This document shows positions 24,725 to 35,725 of a DNA stretch of 64,000 nucleotides, one piece after another. The DNA is from Rhizoclosmatium globosum. Lineage: Eukaryota > Chytridiomycota > Chytridiomycetes > Chytridiales > Chytriomycetaceae. Under the pieces are notes generated by a model that saw only the letters and a list, made by a program, of their open reading frames with translations, was not told the origin of the DNA and ran no database searches. A program made the position numbers and the translations under genes. Numbering within the stretch: the first letter of the stretch is position 1; every line of letters starts with the position of its first letter. Where the stretch lies: contig MCGO01000032.1 in assembly GCA_002104985.1 (NCBI GenBank), positions 248,001 to 312,000 on the forward strand, in the 5' to 3' direction.

Positions 24725-27700
24725 ATGGTCGCGAGCTCTCAGTTCACTTGGATATTGCTTATACTTGTCAGCTTTTGCTCGTGCAAGGCCAGCCACGGCA
24801 CTATTCCCATCACTTGGCTCTTGATTCGGCGACGACCCCAACAACTTTAACTGGTCAGCTTCAAACATCGATTCTAATGGTTCTGCTTTCTACAACGGTC
24901 CATATTGTGCACTTCCGAATAACAGTTTGGGATGGAACGCGCTCAAGAACCCAGATGGGACTTCTACACTGCGAATAAACGGCCGATTGTGATTCTGTAT
25001 GACGGCTGGAATAGTAGTTTGTTGAACGCGTACCTGGGACAGTATATGTTGGAGGCTATGGGTTATAGGTGAGCCTACTTCAGTTGTTATCTAGATTACT
25101 AAACAAGAGTTTTTAGAGTCCAAGTTGTCGCAGTAAGCACATATCTGATAAATTTGGAATGCTTATCGATATTTTAGCGAATTGACTATGTCTTGGGTCC
25201 TGAGTTTTACTCTAATGCAGTGGATTTGGAATTTGAAATACGTGAGGCACATATAGCTGTCTAAAATCCATTATTAATTCTCGATTAGTTCCCGACGAAT
25301 TTGGTTCATCTTTTAACCAGTTAACTCAAGTAGATCGTGTTGCTGTTAGTTTGGGTCCACTTGGGTGAGGAACTCAATCCACCAAGTCGGATTATCATCT
25401 AACTCCGCATAGATACAACAAAGGAGTTGGATTGTACATTCCAAAATATGTATTAGACAAAAACCCAACTTGGTCCCTTGATTTCTGGCGATTTCTTCTG
25501 AATCCAAGCTATCGGTCAATCTTCCCTGCCCCGGGTTCAACGCCTCGCGCCCTTGTGAACGGAGGACTTGTATGCAATGGAATGCCTGGACTTTGTATGA
25601 ACGGAACTTATACGCCAAAACAGTGTCAACAAGCCAACAGCACGTGTATAGAACTATGGCATATAGACCCAACGTTTTCTCCAGCAATTTATCAACGATT
25701 GATTGATGGTCTTCAATTGCCTGTAGTCATCAAGTTTCTTGGATCGAAGGATACGGCAAAAAGTACTTGTCAAGCAGCCATCAACCAAAAGAAGACAGTC
25801 TTTTTTTATTACTGGACTCCGACACTATTTGTTGCAAAGAATCAACTTACAAATGTTCTCTTTCCAAGAAGCAACTCGACAGAATATGCAGCTTTCACAA
25901 ACGGTGAAGTCTTGTACATCCAAAAACATCAGCTAACAATCATACCATCACCAGATAACCGGAACGTGTTAACCAGTGAGCCTCAAAGCGGAATCCTACA
26001 AAAGCTTGCATCTTCAAGATTCGTAAATGATTTCCCAGAGCTCTTGTCTCTCTTTACAAAGTACCAACTACCCGATAACCAAATCAATTATATGCTCAAA
26101 ACAGCTGGAGCAGGAATACCATCTCAAGCAGTCTGTCAATGGTTTCGAGCCAATCAAGCTCTCTGGATGGACTGGATTCCACCAGTACCAAAGTCTGTGG
26201 TTTCCTGTCCCCTTGGAATGGGGAGATATCTTGTGGGAATTGTGTTCACATGTGTAACATGTCCCAAAGGTACCTATAACTGGATTTCAAATAGTACAAC
26301 AGAGTGCACAGTTAAGTTTAGATGTCCTTGCAAGTGTCTATAAAATTAATCATTTTGCTCGCAGAGTTGTCCAGAAAACTTTGACTGTCCAGGAGGCTCA
26401 GAAGTTCATGTCTTGGAGGGAATGTGGATGGCTCTTCCTACAACTGTAACGCCTGTTTCATATATTTGCCCTCATCAAGAAGCTTGCTGTACAAATAACA
26501 GTTGTCCAGCATTAACTTGCGCGCCACAGTTTACCGGAAAGTTGTGCACGGAATGTCTTGACAAGTCTATGTATCTCTGGGGAGGAAACTGTTACAGTTG
26601 TAATTCTGGAGGAGGAACAAGCTTGTATCTTGTCATCTTTGGAGCGTTATTGTGCACCTTGGCACTTCTCGCTTTGCCATATGAGGAAGCTCCAACTGTG
26701 GAGCTCTTATTCTTTTACTTCCAAGTATCAAGGTACATTTTGAAGGCCAAGTGAATGGAATATTGAAAGTTCCTGGTATAAGTACCTTCTTATCTATCAC
26801 AGCACTTCATGTTGATGGGTTTGTCAGTGATTGTGTCCTACCAATTTCTGGAATCTCCAAACACGTTTTCAGATTCTTTCTTCCTTCATTGATTATTGGC
26901 TATATTATTGCTATCTACTTTGGACTCAGAACTCTTCAGGCATATTATCCAAGAGGAAATGAATTTTTGATGAGATATTTACCTCACCATCTTAGAGGTG
27001 ATTCAGTTAGCTTAATTTGCTTCAGAGCTATTATAATTGTCATGACATTTGTAATTATGCCACTTGTTGATGGAAGTCTGTCATTGTAAGATATTCCCAA
27101 ATCATTCAATCTCTGACTTCTTGTAGATTGCAATGTTCAACAATAGAAGGACAGTATGTCCTCAGTCAAGTCCCAGACGTCAAATGTTTTGGCTCGAAAC
27201 ATGCCCCATCTGCTGCATTGGCTATTATCATAATAATTGTGATGCTTGGAATCCTCCCTGCTGTAATTGGTTATATGTTATACTGGTTGAAGAAACACGA
27301 CATGATTCGATATGAAGATGAAGGTCTATCACCAATTCAAAAGTTATTCCAGTGTCTCTACATCATCTTCAAACCAGAAATGTTTTATATGATGCCAATC
27401 ACAATTGTGGAGAAAGGCTTAGTTTCAATTTTGTTTTCAATCATGGCAAGCTCAAGCAGTTGAGTTATCATAGATTTCCTTTAACAGTGCTTAATTTTTG
27501 AAAACAGGATTGGTTCAGACCAACATATATATTATAGCTCTTGCAGCTCTCTGTGGAACCCGTATTTACTGGCAACCTTTTTCCAATCACTTAGAAGCTT
27601 ACTTGAATAGGGAAGTCGCGCTTGGCATCCTAACAATGATTGCTCTCCGTCAATACACAGACACATTTGGCGTTACAACTGTCAGCCTCATTGAAATTGG

Positions 27701-28067
27701 AATCGCCCTATTCTTGCCACCAACACTTCACATCCTAAGATGGACTCGAGAAAACTACCATAAACACAAAGATATAATCCACTCAACAATCCGTCAAATC
27801 AGCTCAGCCGGAAGCCAATCCAGCAAACGTGACAACTCAGTCTTTGCAAAGAGTCAAACAGAATCGTGCGTGAAGCAGAGTGGAACACAAAGTCAAACTG
27901 TTTCATCACGCTCAAGAATTGCATCAGGGTTGAAAGGGTCCATTGGGAAATTAAATATTAGCTCAAGAACTGCTTTGCGAAGCACTGCGTCGTCACGGAA
28001 GCCATCAACTGATGAGAATACCCCATTGAATCCAGATGAAGTACATTATTCTATTCCTTCTACTTAA
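24725..28067 (+). CDS. Chimeric receptor: OpuAC-type substrate-binding ectodomain, Cys-rich module, multi-TM domain
   Basis: Predicted cell-surface receptor. ATG 24725 opens a signal peptide (MVASSQFTWILLILVSFC). The ectodomain resembles a glycine-betaine/choline-binding periplasmic protein (IVILYDGWNSSLLNAYL, YMLEAMGYRVQVV, DRVAVSLGPLGYNKGVGLYIP, FFYYWTPTLFV). Next comes a Cys-rich stretch (CPKGTYN, CPENFDCPGG, CCTNNSCPALTCAPQFTGKLCTEC in pieces), then about six or seven TM segments (ITALHVDGFVSDCVLP, FLPSLIIGYIIAIYFGLR, IIIVMTFVIMPLV, LAIIIIIVMLGILPAVI, LGILTMIALRQYTD) and a Ser-rich cytosolic tail. At least eight introns. The first 200 bp after the signal peptide need frame changes, probably indels or an unrecognised intron. 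Ligand unknown; a compatible solute or quaternary amine is the natural guess. No enzyme domain follows. Confidence 0.75.
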
Positions 28068-28136
28068 AAATACTGTCTCACTTTGGAGACAAATTGGAAA
28101 TAAACCTGAAGTCAATTTTTTATTATACGTTTTACT

Positions 28137-29807
28137 TCATGTGTTTGGTAGTTTACGCACAGACTGACGTATAACACTTTGCTCCTTTCCTGTCGTGCTC
28201 ATCTCCGATGTCTGATTACTTGGCTGCCCGCTCCTCAATGATTGGCTGGTCTTAATTGTGCTAGCAAACACTTGTACCATCTCATGAAAACTTTGTTGTA
28301 AGTCAGCAAGCTCATGAATGAAGCTTCTTCCTTTTACGCCACTCTCCTTATCCAGAACTTCATGAAATTTGAGCTGCTTTAGCATACCAATTTGCTTTCG
28401 CACAAGATTCAGTTGACTTGACACTGTGACAGAAAATAGAGTACCAGCTAGGAGAAAAGCGAGAATAATGCCAAGCATGATATAACCTGTTCGAGTGGAG
28501 ACTTGCGAGACTTCAATTTCGACAGCGTCAACATTTAGGTATGTAAGGAATAAATATGGTGATTTTCCAAAAAGAACAGATTGCATCTGTAGTTGCCAGT
28601 TTGCGTTTTGGAGTTTGCGGCTGGTGAAAAGTGGTGACACTGAAACAAGGTTGGTTGCAGCTTTGAGCTGATCAACAAGCTCATATCCTTTGTATGTAGT
28701 GTTCAAATATGAACTAAAATCTTGCATGAATGGGTCTTGTACGTCATTTAGAGATAGTATTGAAGACTGGTCATCAGAAGTCAAACTGGCATTGCTGGAC
28801 AATGTGACAATATAGCCAGTGAACGGCTCCACAATGGCACAAAACATTGGATACGGAATTGTGGCAAGAATTTGTGTGAGTCTTTTGGTAAGGAATGTCA
28901 TGGTCCAATCAGCACCAAACGTGACTTGCTCATTTGTCATTCGATTCACAGCAATATGATACGCAGACACAAAGATTTTTTGTTCGAATAGGTAAATGTT
29001 GGAGTATCCAGAACTATTTGGATCGGAAAAGTTAAGGTTTGAGCCTTGCATTCCTCCAGGTCCAATCCAAAGAGTGTTGTTGTTTCCTGGATTATTGACT
29101 GTCCCATCGCTGATTGCTGTGTTTACTAACACAGGGCTTCCATATGGGTCTCCTCAGGTGTACAATTGAATGTGTATTGTGTCATGTTTTCTTGTGTCCA
29201 CTGTTGGAAGATTAGCACTTTAATTTGGAATGTCAGAACAACATACAAGTTGGAGCATTCCTGTTGGTGAAAAGTAATATCCAAAGTTTAACCCTTCTGG
29301 ATAAGTGTAATAGTACATGTCAAATGTATGTTCCGAAAATGCGTTTAAAGCCACAAGCATGGCTTTCAACGTACTGTTTTTACGTTCTGGTGTTGAGAAA
29401 CTCCATTGATTTGTCTATGTACCATTCAACTTATATAAATCCATTATCTAGAAAATATAAGGGATTTACATACGGCAAACATCCCTGCCTGCATTTGACA
29501 AATTCGCATCAAAGTCTTGGCTTCGTCCTGGATGTAAGTTGAAATTTGGTTGGATACAACGTCTTCGATTTCAGATACGAGGGTTTCAATATTGCGTTTT
29601 GCCGCGTTGAAGGTGAGTTGCCTGCCGACGTTATAAGATGATTGTTATTTGAGATGGAAGAACGTACCAGCCCAAGACTCCAACAGTAATCGTACATATT
29701 GCAATGAGTGACGACATGAGCATAAAAAACCTTGGGCGGTAACTGGAAATCTTTTCCACGACGGAGGCATTTGATGCAACGGACGCCTTTCTGTCCTGAA
29801 CAACCAT
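28137..29807 (-). CDS. Sensor-only membrane protein A (dCache-like ectodomain, tandem paralogue)
   Basis: From ATG 29807 (MVVQDRKAS): a short cytosolic N-terminus, TM1 (FFMLMSSLIAICTITVGVLG), an extracellular region of about 330 residues with many Asn-X-Ser/Thr sites (DEAKTLMRICQMQAGMF, TFGADWTM, YPMFCAIVEPFTGYIV), TM2 (GYIMLGIILAFLLAGTLFS), a HAMP-like linker and a final helix (ELADLQQSFHEMVQVFAS), then a Ser-rich end. The layout is that of dCache-type receptors, but no kinase or cyclase follows. Four exons. A one-base deletion near 29154 relative to copy B breaks the frame. Copy B is 92 bp upstream in the same orientation. The dCache call is by architecture; catalytic absence is seen directly. 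Confidence 0.72.
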
Positions 29808-29899
29808 GATTTTTTGGATGGAAACACTTCAGGTATTTGTAAATCTCATTGTTACGTGCCTATCACACAATCTTTAATAGAAATAGTCTTTTTTCCCCT

Positions 29900-31582
29900 C
29901 TACGCGTTTGGTAATTTACGCACTGAGTGCCGTGCCGCACTCTGCTCCTTTCCCGTTGTACTCATTTCCGAAGTCTGATTAGTAGTAGGCTGCCCACCCC
30001 TCAAAGACTGACTCGTCTTGATAGTACTTGCAAACACCTTCACCATCTCATGAAAACTCTGCTGTAAATCCGCAAGTTCATGTATAAAGCTTCTTCCCTT
30101 CACACCACTGTCCTTATCCAGAACCTCATGAAACTTGAGCTGCTTGAGCATCCCAATTTGCTTACGTACAAGGTTTAGCTGGCTTGAAACCGTGACAGCA
30201 AATAAAGTGCCGGCAAGGAGGAAGGTAAGAATAATGCCGAGCATAATGTACCCTGTTCGTGTGGAGACTTGTGACACTTCCACCTCAACAGCATCAACGT
30301 TCAGGTACGTTAGAAAGAGATAATTTGATTTCATAAAGAGTGCAGACTGAATCTGGAGTTGCCAGTTTGCGTTGTTGAGGCTCCGACTCGTGAACCGTGG
30401 TGACACTGAAACGAGGCTTGTTGCAGCCATCAACTGATCAACAAGTCCTTGTCCCTTAAATGTTGCATTCAAATATGAACTGAAATCTTGCACAAACGGG
30501 TCTTGAACATCATTGAGTGTAAGTATTGACAACTGGTCATCCGTTAGCAGACTTGCATTACTTGACAATGTGACAATGTATCCCGTAAATGGTTCTACAA
30601 TTGCGCAAAACATGGGATACGGAATCGTTCCAAGAACCTGTTTGAGTCTCTTGGTGAGGAACGCCATTGTCCAGTCAGCGCCAAAAGTGACTTGTTCCTT
30701 CGTTACACGATTCACACTTATATGGTAGGCAGACACGTAGACTGCCTTCTCGAAAACATAGACGTTTGAATAAGCGGAATCGTTTGGATGGAAAAGTTCA
30801 GGTTTGAGCCTTGCATTCCTCCAGGACCAGTCTGAAGAGTATTGTTGTTTCCCGGCATGTTGACTGTGCCATCGCTGATTAAATTGTTCGCCATGACTGG
30901 ACTTCCATATGGATCTCCTTCAGGAGTGCAATTGAAGGTGTATTGCGTCATGTTGTTTTGAGTCCACTATTCTAACATTAGTTTCTGTCATTAGACACAC
31001 AAATAACCAACTTACAAGTTGAAGCGCTCCCGTTGCCGAAAAGTAATACCCGAAATTCAAGCCGCCTGGGTAGGTGTAATAGTATATGTCAAACGTATGC
31101 TCTGAAAATGCGTAGAGAACTACAAGCATCGCTTTCAGAGTACTGTTTGTACGTTCAGGAGTAGAAAGACTCCATTGATTAGTCTGTTAAATTCATGATT
31201 AATTTGAGTATCATTTCATTGCGCAAAAGGAAACAAGGGATTTACACACCGTGAACATCCCCGCCTGCATCTGACAGATTTTCATCAACGTTCTCGCTTC
31301 ATCTTGGATATACGTGGCAATTTGGTTCGACACAACATCTTCGATTTCGGAGACAAGGCTCTCAATGTTACGTTTCGCGGCGTTGAAGGTGAGTTGCCTG
31401 TCCATTGGCATATGAGCAGGTTTGTACCCAAGAAGTAAAAAATACCATCCCAAGACTCCAACAGTGATTGTGCATATCGCAATAAGTGATGACATGAGCA
31501 TAAAAAACCTGGGGCGGTAGTTGGAGAGCTTCTCCACGACGGAGTTGTTGGACACGACTGATGCTCTGTCTTGAACAGCCAT
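29900..31582 (-). CDS. Sensor-only membrane protein B (dCache-like ectodomain, tandem paralogue)
   Basis: Same architecture and exon pattern as the copy at 28137-29807. ATG 31582 (MAVQDRASVVSNN), TM1 (MLMSSLIAICTITVGVLG), extracellular sensor-like region, TM2 (GYIMLGIILTFLLAGTLFA), then the helix ELADLQQSFHEMVKVFAS and a Ser/Thr-rich tail ending RKLPNA. The C-terminal 240 residues are nearly identical to copy A while the tail and N-terminus differ more. Here the frame breaks near 30797, where copy A has one extra base; copy A breaks elsewhere (29154). Both are otherwise open, which suggests functional genes and sequence errors. The pair presumably arose by recent tandem duplication. Signal and partner unknown. 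Confidence 0.72.
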
Positions 31583-31751
31583 TTTTGGAAGGAATTTGGT
31601 AAATCCTTCTTGTTGAGTGTAGATCGCACACCCACTTTAATAGAAATAGTCGGCATATAAAAGCAAAACGAGAAGATGAGAAAAATAATAATGAAAGAAT
31701 GAAAAGAAAGAATGAAAACGCTATACTACACCACTTAATAACATGGTGGAT

Positions 31752-33664
31752 TTATCCCCTCCATCCCAGACTTGAAGACCGACCACTTAACCCTCCAAGA
31801 TCTCTAGTACTAGACGCGGGTTTCTTTTCATCCTCAAAATATGCGTTAATTACATTCGCTTCCTGAGTCAGCATCTTTGGGTCAGCTGCTCCATTCATGT
31901 TCACTTGCCTTGACGAAGTACGTGGTGGAGGGTGTGGATGACCAGCATCCGATCCGCGACGACTTGTGTTGGCTGATCCAACGCGTGTAGGTGGTTTCAA
32001 CGCAGCTCCAGCACCCCCGCCGCCACCGACATGTGCGTTAATGGCCATTCCTTCCAATGCAGATGCAAGTCCTGTAATGACAAAGTTTCTGTGCAACCGT
32101 TTCTTGATTTCTTCTTCGGTTTCTTCGTGTGTTGGTTCCTCATCTTCGTCTTCGTCTTGTTCATCGACGCTGGAGCTTTTGACGGGTCCGCCGGCTCCGA
32201 ATTGGGTGATGGGGGCTTTTGGGGGTAAATCTGTGACTTCTTTTGCGGAGCTTGCTACGTTTGTGTCGAGGTCCATGGTGAGGACAGAGACCATTGCGGA
32301 GCCACGACGGGAAGAAATTGAGAAGCGGTGAGATGCGCGGGAGATGATGGATCCATGGCGGGAATTGAGACTGTCGCGTTGGTGTTGCGTTAGGTCGCCG
32401 ATACTGTTTCGGAAGTCCATGGGGTTCATCGATTGGAATGACGCACGGGTGTCGGAAAGGAGGGACGAGTGGCGGGGATCGTTTGTAGAGGAATTGTGTT
32501 TGTCCGAATTCGTGAGAGAGGTTCGGTTTGGATCCATAATATTTGAGAATTGATTTGTTGTTGAATTGCGGAGATTGTGGGAGCCACGCTGTGGGTGAGG
32601 AATTGTAGATGCATGGTGGCGGATGGAAGCTGGGGCAATGTACTGAGGTTCGGCGGCAGGAGCAGATCCATCAACGGTATTTGGGGCTGTGGTGAATGTG
32701 TCTTGGGAGTTTTCATCAGGTGATGCAACCATCAGTTGCTGAGAAAGACGAGATGATTCCACAGAGCGTGAAAGAGGAGGGGGGACGTAATCTGATACTG
32801 TCATTGATGAAGTGTCCATGCCTGGAGGCAAGAGGAACAAGCTGAGTGCATCAACGAAACCGTATTCAATCACTTGTTTCAGGTATGAGTCCAGGTTCTG
32901 CTGCAGCAGATCCATGTTTTCCTTCATGAGTTTAGGATTCGAAAGCAAAGCCATATTGAGGGTTGGACGCTGCGGCAGAGCAGGGACCAGGCGGGCCTTA
33001 TCTGCTGAGATATGATCCAGCATCGCCTGGTGGAAGCGCATGAAGTCCTGGTAAGTCTTCTCTGTGGTGATCAGGCCAATCTTTCTGCCCTCGAGCAGCA
33101 CTTCAACAGCGACTGCAAAGGCCACTTCGGCGCCCTGGGCATCCTTCGAATGGGCGGTGACAGCGGCATTTGAAATGTTGAATACTTCGTTTCGATTCGG
33201 CGAAAGCGGCGGCGAAAGTGGATTTGGCGGCGAGGGCGGCGGGACCTTTGTCGAGTCGGCCGAGTACAGATCGACGACGGTGAAGAGCGGCGCGGGTACG
33301 AGGCCGTTGAGCGCGGTGCGGCCGAAGGGGACGGCGTACTGGTTGCTGAGTTGGTTGTTTGTTTGTTTGTTTGTTTGGTTGGTTAAGGTGGTTGGTTGGT
33401 TGGTGGTTGGTGGTTTGGGTGAAGAGGTTAGATGCACACTCCCTCTACAGAGTCTAAACCAACTACTAACCTCACATAGTACGCATCCAACGATGGGTAG
33501 TGCGCAAGGACATAGAATGCCTGGCCCTTCTTGAATGGGATGAAGCCCTGCGACACCAACAATGGATCTGCCTGTGGCCGATGTCCACTGACTGCCTTGA
33601 TCTTGAAGATGCGTTCGCAGTTGAGTCCGGCTCCAATCACTTCGTGTCCAGTGTAGTGATGCAT
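31752..33664 (-). CDS. SH3-PX scaffold protein (Bem1/Scd2-like, without visible PB1)
   Basis: From ATG 33664 (MHHYTGHEVIGAG) the first exon encodes most of an SH3-like domain (FIPFKKGQAFYVLAHYPS) completed in exon 2 (YAVPFGRTALNGLVPAPLFTVV). A PX domain follows (AEVAFAVAVEVLLEGRK, TYQDFMRFHQAMLDHI, LPQRPTLNMALLSNPK, LDSYLKQVIEYGFV), which should bind phosphoinositides. The rest is Ser/Arg/His-rich, with an acidic run (DEQDEDEDEEPTHEETEEE) and a Gly-rich patch. SH3 then PX is the order in Bem1/Scd2, scaffolds of Cdc42 polarity; their C-terminal PB1 is not seen. The intron (about 33350-33473) contains GTTT/GGTT microsatellite. Possible alternative: an SH3-PX sorting nexin-like protein. Confidence 0.7.
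33354..33379 (+). repeat. (GTTT)n microsatellite in the intron of the SH3-PX gene
   Basis: Six GTTT units running into GGTT repeats, on + strand; CAAA/AACC when read in the gene's direction. Confidence 0.85.
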
Positions 33665-34065
33665 ACTGCCAATGTCAAACGAGTTGGACGGTGATGTTGC
33701 TGGCGGTTGACTTATGTAAAATTTGCACCACAACCGCTCGCTCCACTGCCATCCAAAAATCAATCAACCACTGAAAAATTCTATTTAGTGTGATATGCTT
33801 CAGAATTACGATTTAGAGAATGGCGGCAGGGGAAGGCTTGTAGTAGTGCTGACTAGTCTTTTGCATCATGCACCTCTTCCTATATTGAACATGAGAATCA
33901 GGCGCCTTCACATAGATATCGCTGTTGTATTTATTAAGTTGAGAAATCGTTTCTTAGCGAATGCACCTATACATCTCGATCGAGAGTCAGTGCATTGTTC
34001 AGAAAACGCACAATCATAACCCTTGCTCACTAAATCCATCACCCCAACGGTTGAAAACAGCATAA

Positions 34066-35631
34066 ATGACTCTTTCAAGAGGCAATACTGCTAAAAAGAC
34101 TCTATGGGGCCACTCAAATACAACAGAGAAAGCTGCATCTGGAACAACCGCAGGAACTACTCGGCCGTCAATATTCTCTAGAACAAGCATCACAAGTCGC
34201 CCCACCGCAGCCTCTACCGCCAAGAACATAACAACACCTTCCCAAACATCAAACTCGTCGTTACTCCAGCAACAGACAACAAAAGATCAACCATCAGGTT
34301 CAAGGCGATCTTCAATAACGTTGCAACAGCCGCTTCCGCATCCACTCCCACCATCATCAATGGCAGTGACAATGCCGGAAGTGCAGCATCCTGTAAGCAT
34401 AATGCGTGCGAAAACACCTCCAACAGCCACCATGCTTTCAAATATGGTTGCATCTGCACAATCCCCAATACCAACAACACCTCCACGAGACGGCCCCGTC
34501 AGCATAATGCGAGCCAAAACTCCTCCATTTCAATCGACAAACACGTCGTCTGCAGCCCTCTCAACATCCACACCCTTCACCCCAACCCCTCCCGCAACAA
34601 AACCCCCACTCTCACGCACAACAACTACCACTTCAGCCACCACAAAAGCATACGGCGCCAGAAGTATAAGCACAAGCGGGCCCAACAATTCCACAACCAC
34701 AGATTCTGGCATAATTGGCCAACGAAGACGGAGTGGAATCGAAACCACGCGGAATCCACCTACAATCCCCAACCAAAACACCCTCGCAGCACGAAGCAGG
34801 GTCGCAGCCGCCACAGCCGCCAGCATAAAACGGACAAGTGTTACGGGATCATCCGCTGGTGGGAGTTACACGTCTGCAGTCGAACTGCCGAGTGGAAGTT
34901 CGATGGTGGATGCTGGAGGTGGAGTCGTGAGAGTTGCTAGCGCTCCTGTCGAACGACAAAACGAATCACGTTCGCACCTGATGTGACGGGGGAAGGGATT
35001 GATGACGTTGATATTACGAATTCGGTATGATCAGTAATTGGAATAACTTGGAAACTTGGCGCTCATAACTTATTTTAATAGAAACGGTCAAGTGTGACGA
35101 AACGGGCTGTGACTCCAACAGGCTCCTCCTCCCATGCAACCGTTATCGCAGACCTTACCTCCGAGCATGCAGGAAATGGAAGTGGTAGTGATCAATCAGA
35201 TCTCCAAACTCTTGTGACGGAACAGGCGCAACGCATCGCAGAGTTAGAGTCGAAACTTAAAGAATCTGAAAAACGCGAGCAAGAAGCTATTAAACACAAA
35301 AACAACGCCATAAAAGAACTGGAAACTAACAAAAAGTTCATGTTTACGGATATCAAGAGTGTGGAGCTGTTAAAGACACAGTTACAGGAGGAGCATCAAA
35401 CGAATGCGAGTTTGATTATATTCAATCGGTATGACTTATTTGTTTGAGCGCCATATTCGGAATACTGAAAATTTTGGATGAGTTAGGTCTTTGAAAACAC
35501 AAGTTGCTGAATTGGAAGGAATCATTGAAAACTTACTTCAGCAGAAGGGCGCAACGCAACTAGATATTACGGCTATCATGGCAAAAATTGATAGCCATAA
35601 ACCCGTGATGCCCAAGGTTCCAAAACAATGA
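34066..35631 (+). CDS. Ser/Thr-rich protein with C-terminal coiled coil (unknown)
   Basis: From ATG 34066 (MTLSRGNTAKKT) about 300 residues of Ser/Thr/Pro-rich, basic, disordered sequence. It holds a repeated motif, SIMRAKTPP, at about 34399 and 34501, with a related arrangement between. After introns near 35025-35081 and 35428-35487 come a Ser-rich linker and a coiled coil (IAELESKLKESEKREQEAIK, LLKTQLQEEHQTN, LKTQVAELEGIIENLLQQ). The end is DSHKPVMPKVPKQ. Basic Ser/Thr/Pro-rich plus coiled coil is common in microtubule- or basal-body-associated proteins; that is only a guess. Convergent with the PPP1R36-like gene, 94 bp apart. Confidence 0.55.
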
Positions 35632-35725
35632 TAGGATACTCTCAGCCCCAATTCTATCTTGTTTATTGTCATATAGAAATTATTTTGGGGGATGATAACA
35701 AGACAAATATAATGTCAATGAAGAA

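Noticed and set aside
24539..24868. Minus-strand open frame opposite the receptor's signal peptide
   Set aside because: The plus-strand signal peptide and downstream splice chain explain this stretch; the minus frame has no recognisable content.
21857..33379. (CAAA)n and (GTTT)n runs as a CRISPR-like or structured repeat
   Set aside because: They are simple intronic microsatellites without spacers.
31752..33664. Calling the SH3-PX protein BEM1 outright
   Set aside because: No C-terminal PB1 domain and only one SH3 are visible.
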